Below, piece after piece: positions 1 through 7,686 of a stretch of DNA of 39,389 bases (position 1 is its first letter; each line of letters opens with the position of its first letter). The DNA comes from Candidatus Dormiibacterota bacterium (GTDB lineage: Bacteria > Chloroflexota > Dormibacteria > Aeolococcales > Bog-877), in assembly GCA_027306655.1 (NCBI GenBank), contig DAHUZL010000111.1:1-39389 (forward strand), in the 5' to 3' direction. A program made the position numbers and the translations under genes. Under the pieces are notes generated by a model that did no database searches, was not told where the DNA came from, and worked only from the letters and a program-made list of their open reading frames with translations.

Positions 1-372
1 GGCGCCGCGGCCCGGGTCATCGCACGGCGCCGGGCTGCGCAGGCGGAGCTGGTGGCGCGGGCGCGCGACTTCGCCGCCGGCCTGGACCCGTCGCTGGGGA
101 CGGTGGCCGCGGTCGTGGTGGGGTCGGTGGCGAGGGGCGACTTCAACCTGTGGAGCGACCTCGACCTGCTGGTCGTGGCGGAGAGCCTCCCCCGACGGTC
201 ATGGGACCGTGCTCTGGTCATCGGTCTCGCCGCCCCGCCGGGGCTGTCCCCGATGGCGTGGACCCCTGCGGAGTACCTCGGCCGGCTCGACCAGGGCGAC
301 CTGATCGCGGTCGAGGCGAGGGCCGCTGGCATCGTCGTCCGCGGCCGGCTGCCCGAGCCCCCAGCCGCCTGA
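1..372 (+). CDS. Nucleotidyltransferase domain protein (partial at window edge)
   Basis: Small protein of the minimal nucleotidyltransferase (MNT, polymerase-beta-like) fold. The motif GSVARGDFNLWSDLDLLVV is the family signature G-S-x-x-R-G followed by S-D-x-D-L, whose two aspartates bind metal and NTP. The frame is open to base 1 (AAARVIARRRAAQAELVARA before the track's GTG at 52), so the true start probably lies outside the window; GTG 52 is the only start offered here. No HEPN partner follows, although MNT proteins often pair with one. The substrate cannot be told; it may be an orphan MNT or a toxin-antitoxin half whose partner is upstream. Confidence 0.7.
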   Translation, partial: GAAARVIARRRAAQAELVARARDFAAGLDPSLGTVAAVVVGSVARGDFNLWSDLDLLVVAESLPRRSWDRALVIGLAAPPGLSPMAWTPAEYLGRLDQGDLIAVEARAAGIVVRGRLPEPPAA

Positions 373-381
373 TCATCGTGC

Positions 382-408
382 GGTCCGGCAGGTCCGGCAG
401 GCCCGGCA
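382..408 (+). repeat. Three tandem 9-bp repeats upstream of the lyase gene
   Basis: GGTCCGGCA occurs at 382-390 and 391-399 and as GGCCCGGCA at 400-408. The run sits about 30 bases upstream of the proposed -10 of the lyase gene. It could be a direct-repeat protein site or simple low-complexity GC-rich sequence. Confidence 0.5.
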
Positions 409-435
409 CGCCCGGGCCGCCCCGGATGCCCCGGC

Positions 436-441
436 TATGAT
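436..441 (+). promoter_or_regulatory. Putative -10 element of the lyase gene
   Basis: TATGAT matches the -10 consensus at five of six positions, in a GC-rich background. It lies 10 bases before ATG 452 and overlaps the upstream ATG 437, which argues for 452 as the start with an almost leaderless transcript. No good -35 is visible. Confidence 0.45.
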
Positions 442-451
442 CGGCGCGCCG

Positions 452-1396
452 ATGCGTCTTCGCCGAGCGGTCCTTGCCTGCCCCGGGTCGAATCCCCGGA
501 TGATGGAGCGCGCCGCCGCCAGCGGTGCCGACGAGGTCTTCCTCGACCTCGAGGACGCCGTCGCCCCCAGTGAGAAGGTCGCCGCCCGAGGGCGGGTGGT
601 GGCCGCCCTCCGCCGCCACGACTTCGGCCGCACGCTCCGCTGCGTCCGCGTGAACCAGATCGGCTCCGCGCTGATCCTGGGTGACATCGAGGAGGTGGTG
701 CGCGGAGCGGGGGACCGCCTCGACACCCTGATGCTGCCCAAGGTGCAGGACGCCCTCGACATCGCCTTCGCCGACCGGCTCCTCACCGGCCTCGAGGCCG
801 AGCTCGGGCTCGCCCGCCGGATCGGCCTGGAAGCGCAGATCGAGGACGCCCGCGGGCTCGTCAACGTCGATGCGATCGCCGCCCAGGACCGGGTCGAGAC
901 GGTGATCTTCGGCCCGGGGGACTTCGCCGCCTCGATGGGCCTTCCCCAGCTCACGGTCGGGGCCGAGTCCGCCGACTATCCCGGCGACCTCTGGCACTAC
1001 CCCCTGGTCCGGATCGTGGTGGCGGCGCGCGCCGGCGGCAAGCAGGCGATCGACGGGCCGTTCGCGGCGATCCGCGACCTGGAGGGGCTGCGCCGGTCCG
1101 CCCTCCGCGCGGCGGCGCTCGGCTACGACGGCAAGTGGGCCCTGCACCCGAGCCAGCTGGAGCCGGTCACCAGCGCGTTCACCCCGCGCCTGGAGGACTA
1201 CCGGCGCGCCCAGGCGATCCTGGAGGCGTACCGCGCCGCCGCCGAGGACGACCATCGCGGGGCGGTGATGCTGGGGGACGAGATGATCGACGAGGCGTCG
1301 CGCAAGATGGCGGCCCAGCTGGTGGCCCGCGGCGCCGCGGCCGGGCTGGACCGGGCCCCGGACCAGGCGTCGCCGCCGGTCGCCGCCGTCCCGTGA
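452..1396 (+). CDS. mcl: HpcH/HpaI-CitE family lyase, likely malyl-CoA/beta-methylmalyl-CoA lyase
   Basis: A 314-residue TIM-barrel lyase. LDLEDAV near residue 31, the acidic stretch IGLEAQIEDARG and FGPGDFAASMG are the CitE/Mcl metal and CoA-thioester motifs. Family members cleave malyl-CoA to acetyl-CoA and glyoxylate, or beta-methylmalyl-CoA to propionyl-CoA and glyoxylate, the closing reaction of the ethylmalonyl-CoA pathway. That role fits because ccr, a mutase, an acyl-CoA dehydrogenase and a MaoC hydratase are in the same window. ATG 452 is preferred to the track's ATG 437, which lies inside a -10-like TATGAT. The stop overlaps the next gene's GTG (GTGA), implying coupling. A malyl-CoA thioesterase or another CitE-like lyase cannot be excluded. 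Confidence 0.75.
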   Translation: MRLRRAVLACPGSNPRMMERAAASGADEVFLDLEDAVAPSEKVAARGRVVAALRRHDFGRTLRCVRVNQIGSALILGDIEEVVRGAGDRLDTLMLPKVQDALDIAFADRLLTGLEAELGLARRIGLEAQIEDARGLVNVDAIAAQDRVETVIFGPGDFAASMGLPQLTVGAESADYPGDLWHYPLVRIVVAARAGGKQAIDGPFAAIRDLEGLRRSALRAAALGYDGKWALHPSQLEPVTSAFTPRLEDYRRAQAILEAYRAAAEDDHRGAVMLGDEMIDEASRKMAAQLVARGAAAGLDRAPDQASPPVAAVP

Positions 1397-2571
1397 CCGC
1401 CGGCGAGGGGCCAGGCGGCGCGGCCGGCGCGCGGGCCGCAGACTGGGCCCTCGCCACCCGGGCGGTCCATGCCGGGATGAGCCCCGACCCGGCGACCGGC
1501 GCGATCGTCCCGCCCCTCGTCACCACCTCGATCTACGCCCACGACCACCCCGCCCCGTACAGCTACGGACGCGACCACAACCCCACCTGGGAGCGTCTGG
1601 AGGAGGCGCTGTCCGAGCTGGAGAGCGGGGCGGGGGCGGTGGTCTTCGGGTCCGGGATGGCGGCCCTCAGCGCGGCGGTGGCGACGGTCCCCCTGGGAGG
1701 GACGGTGGTGGCGCCGGCCGACTCGTACACCGGCCTGCGCCGCCTCCTCGGGGAGCTCGAGGCGGCGGGACGGCTGCGGGTGCGGCTGGTCCAGTCGGCC
1801 GACACCGAGGCGGTGGCCCGGGCCTGCGGCGGCGCGCAGCTGGTGTGCCTGGAGACCCTCACCAACCCGCTCCTGCGGGTTCCCGACATCGCCGCCGTCG
1901 TCGCTGCAGCCCACGCCGCCGGCGCCCGCTGCCTGGTGGACAACACCTTCGCCACGCCGATCGGGTGCCGGCCGCTTAGCTTCGGCGCGGACATCGTGGT
2001 GCACTCCGCCTCCAAGTACCTGGGAGGCCACAGCGATCTGGTCCTCGGCGCCGTCGTGGCCGGGTCGGCGGAGCTGGCCGAGACGCTGCGGGTCTATCGG
2101 ACGGACCACGGCGCGATTCCGGGACAGCTGGAGGCGTGGCTGGCGCTTCGCGGCCTGCGCACGCTCGCCCTCCGGGTGCCGCGACAGATGGCCAGCGCCG
2201 CGTGGCTCGCCACCCGTCTCGAGGCCGATCCCCGGGTGGTGCGGGTGCATCACCCGGCGCTGCCCGGGCACCCCGACCACGATCGCGCCCAGCGCCAGCT
2301 CCCGGCGGGGTTCGGGGGAGTGATCTCGATGGAGCTGCACGGCACCGCCGACGACGCGGAGGCGGTCTGCCGCGGCACCCGACTCTGGTCGCACGCCACC
2401 AGCCTTGGAGGGGTGGAGTCAACCCTGGAGCGCCGCGCCCGCTGGCCCGGCGACGACCACCTGCCCCCCTCCCTTCTGCGCCTGGCGGTCGGGATCGAGG
2501 ACCGCGAGGACCTCCTGGATGACCTGGTCGGTGCCCTGGACCGGGTCGGGGCCGCGGGCGGCCAGGACTGA
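1393..2571 (+). CDS. PLP-dependent trans-sulfuration enzyme (cystathionine gamma-lyase/synthase family)
   Basis: A 392-residue Cys/Met metabolism PLP enzyme, the usual length for the family. Lys208 in VVHSASKYLGGHSD is the Schiff-base lysine; the aspartate of LVDNTFATP is the cofactor-pyridine residue; YSYGRDHNPTWERLE matches the phosphate-binding YSR-type loop of the neighbouring subunit; and SLGGVESTLERRAR is the substrate-carboxylate region. GTG 1393 is chosen because it overlaps the lyase stop by four bases; the track ORF from 1135 is an extension inside the upstream gene. Family members include cystathionine gamma-lyase, gamma-synthase and methionine gamma-lyase, and sequence reading does not separate them. 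Linkage to a CoA-ester lyase has no obvious metabolic logic. Confidence 0.85.
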   Translation: MTAGEGPGGAAGARAADWALATRAVHAGMSPDPATGAIVPPLVTTSIYAHDHPAPYSYGRDHNPTWERLEEALSELESGAGAVVFGSGMAALSAAVATVPLGGTVVAPADSYTGLRRLLGELEAAGRLRVRLVQSADTEAVARACGGAQLVCLETLTNPLLRVPDIAAVVAAAHAAGARCLVDNTFATPIGCRPLSFGADIVVHSASKYLGGHSDLVLGAVVAGSAELAETLRVYRTDHGAIPGQLEAWLALRGLRTLALRVPRQMASAAWLATRLEADPRVVRVHHPALPGHPDHDRAQRQLPAGFGGVISMELHGTADDAEAVCRGTRLWSHATSLGGVESTLERRARWPGDDHLPPSLLRLAVGIEDREDLLDDLVGALDRVGAAGGQD

Positions 2572-2583
2572 CCGCGCCGGCCG

Positions 2584-3573
2584 TCAGCTCGGGCCGGAGG
2601 CCCCGGCCTGCCGGACCGCGACGTGGCAGGCCACCGCCCGCCCGCCCGGCAGCGCCCCGAGGTCCGGATCCACCTCCCGGCACACCGGCTCCGCGAGGGG
2701 GCAACGGGGCTGGTAGGGGCAGCCCCGGTCGGGCTCGCGAAGGTCGACCGGGGCCCCGACCGACCGGCCCCGCCGGCGCTCGGCGTCGACCCCAGGGTCC
2801 GGCACCGGCACCGCGGCGGCCAGCGCCTCGGTGTAGGGGTGGAGAGGCCGGTCGAGGACGGCGTCGTAGGGGCCGGCCTCCACCACCTTGCCCAGGTACA
2901 TCACCAGGATCCGGTCGCTGAGGTGGCGAATCATGCTGACGTCGTGACTGATGAACACGTAGGCGAGGCCGAGCCGGTCCTGCATCCCGACGAGGAGATT
3001 GAGCAGCTCGGCCCGCACCGACACGTCCAGGGCGGAGGTGGGTTCGTCGAGGACCAGGACCCCGGGCTGGACCGCCAGGGCCCGGGCGACCGCCACCCGC
3101 TGGGCCTGGCCGCCGGAGAGCTCATGGGGGTAGCGGTCCGCGAACCGTGTTCCCAACGCCACCATCTCGAGGAGCTCCGTCACCCGCTGCCGTCGGCCGT
3201 CCGCCCCCTCCCCGAGGCGATGGACCTGGAGGACCTCCGCCAGGGTTCGCCCGACGGTGCGACGCGGGTCGAGCGAGGAGAAGGGGTCCTGGAACACGAG
3301 CTGGATCCGCCGGGCCAGCTGGAGGCGGGCGTCGCCGGCGCGGGTCGTGACCGGCACCCCATCCACCTCGGCGCCGCCCCGGCTGGGCGCCTCGAGGCCG
3401 ACGAGGAGCCGGGCCAGGGTGGACTTGCCGCAGCCACTCTCGCCGACGATGCCCAGGGTTCCTCCCGAGGGCACCTCCAGGGAGACCCCTCGGAGCGCCC
3501 GCACCGGCGGTCGACCGCCGGTGCCGCGATAGGTCTTGACCAGGTCCCAGCCCCGGACCGCTACCCCTGCCAT
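2584..3573 (-). CDS. Peptide-type ABC transporter ATP-binding protein (DppF/OppF-like)
   Basis: A 329-residue ATPase, last gene of the leftward arm. It has Walker A GIVGESGCGKST, signature LSGGQAQRVAVARALA and Walker B VLVLDEPTSALD, followed by the C-terminal region typical of peptide importers, with HPYTEALAAAVP and the cysteine cluster CPYQPRCPLAEPVC. The start is set at ATG 3573 (MAGVAVRGWDLVKTYRG), which overlaps the end of the preceding ATPase gene by 13 bases; the track start at 3687 runs far into that gene. It should pair with the DppD-like ATPase to energise the two permeases encoded upstream. Given AnmK inside the same operon, muropeptide fragments or amino sugars are a plausible cargo. 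Confidence 0.9.
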   Translation of the reverse strand: MAGVAVRGWDLVKTYRGTGGRPPVRALRGVSLEVPSGGTLGIVGESGCGKSTLARLLVGLEAPSRGGAEVDGVPVTTRAGDARLQLARRIQLVFQDPFSSLDPRRTVGRTLAEVLQVHRLGEGADGRRQRVTELLEMVALGTRFADRYPHELSGGQAQRVAVARALAVQPGVLVLDEPTSALDVSVRAELLNLLVGMQDRLGLAYVFISHDVSMIRHLSDRILVMYLGKVVEAGPYDAVLDRPLHPYTEALAAAVPVPDPGVDAERRRGRSVGAPVDLREPDRGCPYQPRCPLAEPVCREVDPDLGALPGGRAVACHVAVRQAGASGPS

Positions 3574-4541
3574 CGGTCCCGAGGCTTCCAGCAGGCGGAC
3601 GCTCGTCCGGGCCCCCGATCCAGGAGGTCCGGCTCCGCTACCCGGCACTCCTGGTCGCCCTGGGGGCAGCGGGGGAGATAGGGACACCCGGACCCGAGGC
3701 GGGCCGGGTCGGGGGGGGATCCCGGGATCTGACGCAGGGTGGCCCGATGTGCCGTCCCCGGGCGCGGGAGCGAGGCGAGCAGGGCGGCCGTGTACGGGTG
3801 CTGGGGGCGCGCGAAGAGGTCCGGGGTCGAGGCGTGCTCGACCACGCGGCCGGCGTACATCACCGCCACCCGGTCGACCAGCCGGGCCACCACCCCGAGG
3901 TCGTGGGTCACCCAGACGACGGCCATTCGGTTCTGGGCCTGCAGCTCGCCCACCAGGCTGAGGATCTGCTCCTGCACGGTCACGTCCAGGGCCGTGGTCG
4001 GCTCATCGGCGATGAGGACCTCGGGCTGGGTGGACAGGGCCATCGCGATCATGACCCGCTGGAGCATGCCCCCCGAGAGCTCGTGGGGGAACGCGCCCTC
4101 GACCCGGGCGGCGTCGCGCAGCCCGACCTGGGACAGGACCTCCCGGGTCCGCTCGCGGGCCCGCCGACGGTCGACGCCATGGGCCACCAGGGTCTCGACG
4201 ATCTGGGTGCGCACCCGAAGGAGCGGATTGAGCGAGCTCATCGGGTCCTGGTAGATCATGGCGATCCGGGCCCCCCGCACCCGCCGGAGGTGCGGCTCGT
4301 CGAGATCGAGGAGCTCCACCCCACCGAGACGGACGCTGCCCCCGAGCACCCGCAGGGCGGGGGTGGGCAGGAGGCCGAGGACGGCCAGCATCGAGAGCGT
4401 CTTGCCGGACCCGCTCTCGCCGACGATGCCGACCTTCTCACCGCCGTCGACGTCGAGATCGACCCCGCGGACGATCTCCACCGGGACGCCGCGTCCGACG
4501 CCGACCCGCAGCCCTCGGATGGTGAGGAGAGGGTGCGCCAT
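3561..4541 (-). CDS. Peptide-type ABC transporter ATP-binding protein (DppD/OppD-like)
   Basis: A 326-residue ATPase with Walker A GIVGESGSGKTLS, signature LSGGMLQRVMIAMAL, Walker B VLIADEPTTALD, and the peptide-importer C-terminus HPYTAALLASLPRP plus GCPYLPRCPQGDQEC. The N-terminus MAHPLLTIRGLRVGVGRG fits ATG 4541, which overlaps the TAA stop of anmK by one base (TAATG), a classic reinitiation arrangement; the track's ATG 4547 adds two residues. It forms the ATPase heterodimer with the downstream DppF-like gene. In peptide importers the two ATPases normally follow the permeases directly; here anmK is inserted between them. Confidence 0.9.
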   Translation of the reverse strand: MAHPLLTIRGLRVGVGRGVPVEIVRGVDLDVDGGEKVGIVGESGSGKTLSMLAVLGLLPTPALRVLGGSVRLGGVELLDLDEPHLRRVRGARIAMIYQDPMSSLNPLLRVRTQIVETLVAHGVDRRRARERTREVLSQVGLRDAARVEGAFPHELSGGMLQRVMIAMALSTQPEVLIADEPTTALDVTVQEQILSLVGELQAQNRMAVVWVTHDLGVVARLVDRVAVMYAGRVVEHASTPDLFARPQHPYTAALLASLPRPGTAHRATLRQIPGSPPDPARLGSGCPYLPRCPQGDQECRVAEPDLLDRGPGRASACWKPRDRWQG

Positions 4542-5764
4542 TAGCATCCCCCGCCCGCAGGGAGAGGCGTGCGGACCACCAGCCGTCGCGGCGGGCGGCC
4601 CCCTCCGGTGAGCGGCAGCGGGCGGGTGCCGGGGGTGACGGCGCCCAGGACCGTCGGGTGGCGCGCACCGGTGCAGGAGGGCAGGGTCCCGGCCCAGCCA
4701 TGAACGGTGAGGTACCCGATCACGGCCATGAGGAGGGCCTCCTTGGCCGCCTCGTCGACGCCGAGGGAGTCAAGACGCTCCAGCGACACTCCCGGGAGGT
4801 GTCGGCTGAGGGCCGCCATCAGGGTGGGATTGCGCGTGCCCCCGCCCGAGACGACGAGCCGCTCCACCCCGTGTCGGACAAGGGCGTCGGCCACCGTGCG
4901 TGCGGTGAGCTCGGTCAGGGTCGCGAGGAGGTCGTCCGGGGCCAGCCGTCGACCGCCGAGGTGCTGCTGCACGTGGCCGAGGTGGAAGTGCTCCTTCCCG
5001 GTCGACTTGGGCGGGGGCGCTGCGTAGTACGGGTCGTGCAGGAGGGACGCGAGGAGCTCGGCGTCGACGCTCCCGCGAGCGGCGCCGCGACCGTCCTCGT
5101 CGCGGTCGACGGCGCCGGCCGCGAGCCAGCCTGCAGCAGCGTCGATGAGCGCGTTGGCGGGGCCGATGTCGAAGGCGACGGGGTCGCGGACCGGCCCCAC
5201 CACGGTGACGTTCGCGATTCCGCCCAGGTTGAGCGCCCCGGTCACCCGGGACGGGTGGGAGCCGAAAAGGAGGACGTCGAGGAGGCTGGCCAGCGGGGCC
5301 CCCTGGCCGCCCGCGGCGATGTCCCGGATGCGGACGTCACTGACGACGGTGGCCCCGGTGCGCTCGGCGATCCAGGCAGCCTGGCCGAGCTGGAGCGTGC
5401 CCAGGGCGCGGCCACCGTCGACCCAGTGGTAGACGGTCTGGCCGTGGCTGCACACGAGGTCGGGCCGACCGCCAGGGTGGCGGTGGACGAGGTCAGCGGC
5501 CACCCCGGCGAAGCACTGGCCGACCCGGGCGTCCAGCGCACAGAGGGCGGCCGCCGTTGTCCGCGCCGGTGGCAGGACCGCCAGCAGGGCATCGCGGACG
5601 GCCGTCGGGTAGGGCACGGACATATGTCCTCTGAGGTCCGCCACCAGTCGGGTGCCGGCCCGGCTCAGCTCCACCAGCACGGCCTCGATCGCGTCGTGCG
5701 AGGTGCCCGAGATCATTCCGATGGTGCGGAGCGGCCGCCCTGCTCCAGCGGTCTGGGCGCTCAC
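4541..5764 (-). CDS. anmK: Anhydro-N-acetylmuramic acid kinase
   Basis: A 407-residue kinase that converts 1,6-anhydro-MurNAc with ATP and water to MurNAc-6-phosphate in the cytoplasm. Family landmarks in order: IGMISGTSHDAIEAVLVEL near the N-terminus, SHGQTVYHW, GTLQLGQAAWIAERTG, RDIAAGGQGAPL, LNLGGIANVTVV, FDIGPANALID, DPYYAAPPPKSTGKEHF and VVSGGGTRNPTLM. The first motif reads D-A-x-E where E. coli has D-G-x-D; from memory, SGTSHDAI also occurs in actinobacterial homologues, so this looks like a lineage variant rather than damage. Start and stop overlap both neighbours (ATGA with the permease, TAATG with the ATPase), so it is an integral cistron of the transporter operon. Its product is the substrate of the MurQ domain encoded on the divergent arm. 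Confidence 0.92.
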   Translation of the reverse strand: MSAQTAGAGRPLRTIGMISGTSHDAIEAVLVELSRAGTRLVADLRGHMSVPYPTAVRDALLAVLPPARTTAAALCALDARVGQCFAGVAADLVHRHPGGRPDLVCSHGQTVYHWVDGGRALGTLQLGQAAWIAERTGATVVSDVRIRDIAAGGQGAPLASLLDVLLFGSHPSRVTGALNLGGIANVTVVGPVRDPVAFDIGPANALIDAAAGWLAAGAVDRDEDGRGAARGSVDAELLASLLHDPYYAAPPPKSTGKEHFHLGHVQQHLGGRRLAPDDLLATLTELTARTVADALVRHGVERLVVSGGGTRNPTLMAALSRHLPGVSLERLDSLGVDEAAKEALLMAVIGYLTVHGWAGTLPSCTGARHPTVLGAVTPGTRPLPLTGGGRPPRRLVVRTPLPAGGGC

Positions 5765-6663
5765 CGGGTCCGACTCCGGGGATCGGCGGCGTCGCGCAGG
5801 CCGTCACCCAGGAAGTTGAAGCCGATCACGGCGAGGACGATCGCCAGCGAGGGCCCGACCAGCGTCCACCAGGCCACTCCAGCCAGGCTGCTCGACTGGC
5901 TCACCATCTCGCCCAGCGACGCGGTCGGAGGCGGCGGGCCCAGACCGAGGAAGCTGAGGCCGGCCTCGGCCAGGATCGCCCAGGCGAAGGCGAGGCTCGT
6001 CTGCACCGCCACCGCGCCGCCGACATTGGGGAGGATGTGGCCGAAGAGGAGCCGCCGCCGGGAGAAGCCGAGGACGCGCCCGGCCCGGATGAAGTCCGCC
6101 TCGCGCAGGGCCAGGACCGGCCCCCGCACCACCCGCACGAAGATGGGGACGTAGCCGACCCCGATGGCGAGGGCCGAGTCGATCACGCTGGCCCCGAGGG
6201 AGGTGACGATGGCGAGGGCGAGGAGGATGGCGGGGATGGCGAAGATGATGTCCGAGCCCCGCATGATCAGGGCCTCCGGCCACCGTCCCAAGAGCCCGGC
6301 GGTGATCCCTCCGAGCGTGCCCACCACCGCCGCGATCGCCACCGCGATGCCGGCGATCTCGAGCGACACCCCCATCCCCTGGAGGACGAGGGAGAACACG
6401 TCTCGGCCGAACTGGTCGGTTCCGAAGAGGTGGGGCGGCGACGGCCCCCGAAGCACCGCGCTCGAGCTCTGGACCCCGGGGTTCTCCGGCGTGAGACCGA
6501 CCCCGCCCAGGATCCCGGCCAGGCTGACGACTCCGACCAGGACGAGCCCGACCCGTCCGCTCCGGCTGCGCCAGAGCGTGCGCAGCCAGCCCGCCCGGCG
6601 GCGCTCCAGCCCGACCTCCGCGGCGTCGGGATGCCCGAGCAGGCCGCCGCCCACGGCCGTCAT
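5761..6663 (-). CDS. Peptide-type ABC transporter permease (DppC/OppC-like)
   Basis: A 300-residue inner-membrane permease. It has an N-terminal membrane segment (VGLVLVGVVSLAGILGGVGL), the OppC-family region LFGTDQFGRDVFS, and a BPD_transp_1 domain. The cytoplasmic EAA loop is ALREADFIRAGRVLGFSRRRLLFGHILPN, where the ATPases dock. ATG 6663 overlaps the stop of the DppB-like gene (ATGA), and its stop overlaps the anmK start in the same way. Confidence 0.92.
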   Translation of the reverse strand: MTAVGGGLLGHPDAAEVGLERRRAGWLRTLWRSRSGRVGLVLVGVVSLAGILGGVGLTPENPGVQSSSAVLRGPSPPHLFGTDQFGRDVFSLVLQGMGVSLEIAGIAVAIAAVVGTLGGITAGLLGRWPEALIMRGSDIIFAIPAILLALAIVTSLGASVIDSALAIGVGYVPIFVRVVRGPVLALREADFIRAGRVLGFSRRRLLFGHILPNVGGAVAVQTSLAFAWAILAEAGLSFLGLGPPPPTASLGEMVSQSSSLAGVAWWTLVGPSLAIVLAVIGFNFLGDGLRDAADPRSRTR

Positions 6664-7616
6664 CGAGCCCGGGTCCGCGGGTCGATGACGGTGTAGAGGA
6701 TGTCGGTCAGCATGTTGACGACGACGAAGGCGGCGGCGAAGAGAAGGGTCACACTCTGCACCACCGGGAAGTCACGGTTGGCGATCGATGTGACCAGGAG
6801 CCGCCCCAGCCCGGGAAGGACGAAGATCTGCTCGACGATGACCGTGCCGCCCAGCAGGTAGCCGAGCTGGATCCCGGTCATGGTCACGATCGGGATGGAG
6901 CTGTTGAGGAAGAGGTGGCGCCAGGACACCGTCCGAGGCGCCAGGCCCTTGCCCCTCGCGGTTCGGACGAAGCCCTGACCGCTCACCTCCAGGATGGCGG
7001 CCCGGGTCGTCCGCATGATCGCGGCCCCGATGCCGAGGCTGAGGGCGAGGGCGGGGAAGATGATCTGCTGCAGGTTCAGCCAGGGGTTCTGGAAGAATCC
7101 GGCAAAAGACTGGGAGGACGGAAAGTAGTGGAGGACCGAGGCGAGCAGGGTGACGATGCCGGTGCCGAGGACGAAGCTGGGCACCCCCAACCCCACCACC
7201 GCCACCCCCTGGCCGACCGAGTCGGGTAGCCGCCCGGGATGAAGGGCGCCCAGCATGCCCAGGCCAACGCCGATGAGGAGTCCGAGGACAATCGCCACCA
7301 GGGCCAGCTCGACCGTGACGGGCAGAGCCGCCCCGATCAGGGTCGCCACCGGCTCCCGCGAGGCGAGGGACACGCCCAGGTTGCCGGTGAGGACGGCGAC
7401 CAACCAGGAGACGAACTGCTGGACGGCTGGCTGTCCCACTCCGTAGTAGCGATCCAGCGCTGCCAGCTGCGCGTGGCTCAGAAGCCCGGCGCTCACCCCG
7501 AGGGAGGCGGTGACCGCATTGCCGGGAAGCAGGCGGAGGATGACGAAGATGACGACCGATACCCCCAGCAGGGTGATGACCATGCTGAGGAGGCGCCGGG
7601 CGACCCCGAGCAGCAA
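6660..7616 (-). CDS. Peptide-type ABC transporter permease (DppB/OppB-like)
   Basis: A 318-residue permease. The N-terminal segment LLSMVITLLGVSVVIFVILRLLPGN is the DppB/OppB signature, followed by a periplasmic stretch containing DRYYGVGQPAVQQFVSWL, further membrane helices and the EAA-loop region SGQGFVRTARGKGLAPRTVSWRHLFLNS. It ends with YTVIDPRTR, typical of the family. It is separated from the binding-protein gene by 70 bases that contain a very strong hairpin, whereas all later genes of the arm overlap, so its expression may be set lower than that of the binding protein. Confidence 0.92.
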   Translation of the reverse strand: MLLGVARRLLSMVITLLGVSVVIFVILRLLPGNAVTASLGVSAGLLSHAQLAALDRYYGVGQPAVQQFVSWLVAVLTGNLGVSLASREPVATLIGAALPVTVELALVAIVLGLLIGVGLGMLGALHPGRLPDSVGQGVAVVGLGVPSFVLGTGIVTLLASVLHYFPSSQSFAGFFQNPWLNLQQIIFPALALSLGIGAAIMRTTRAAILEVSGQGFVRTARGKGLAPRTVSWRHLFLNSSIPIVTMTGIQLGYLLGGTVIVEQIFVLPGLGRLLVTSIANRDFPVVQSVTLLFAAAFVVVNMLTDILYTVIDPRTRAR

Positions 7617-7645
7617 TGGGGACCTCCCGCTGGACGGAACGGCCA

Positions 7646-7678
7646 GGGTCCGGCCGCGCCGCGGGCGCGGCCGGACCC
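7646..7678 (-). repeat. Perfect 15-bp inverted repeat between binding-protein and permease genes
   Basis: The arms GGGTCCGGCCGCGCC (7646-7660) and GGCGCGGCCGGACCC (7664-7678) are perfectly complementary around a 3-base loop. The hairpin starts 8 bases after the binding-protein stop and has no following T-run on the minus strand, so it is not a classical terminator. Intercistronic hairpins at this place commonly protect the 3' end of the abundant binding-protein message and reduce read-through to permease genes; that role is inferred here. Confidence 0.8.
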
Positions 7679-7686
7679 CTCGCGAA

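Noticed and set aside
382-408. CRISPR-like repeat run
   Set aside because: Nine-base repeats in direct tandem without spacers; no repeat-spacer periodicity or cas genes anywhere in the window.
4658-6154. A 498-residue plus-strand ORF opposite anmK
   Set aside because: Antisense shadow of anmK and the permease gene; no domain features.
7646-7678. Rho-independent terminator of the transporter operon
   Set aside because: No T-run follows on the minus strand and the downstream permease gene belongs to the same operon by family logic.
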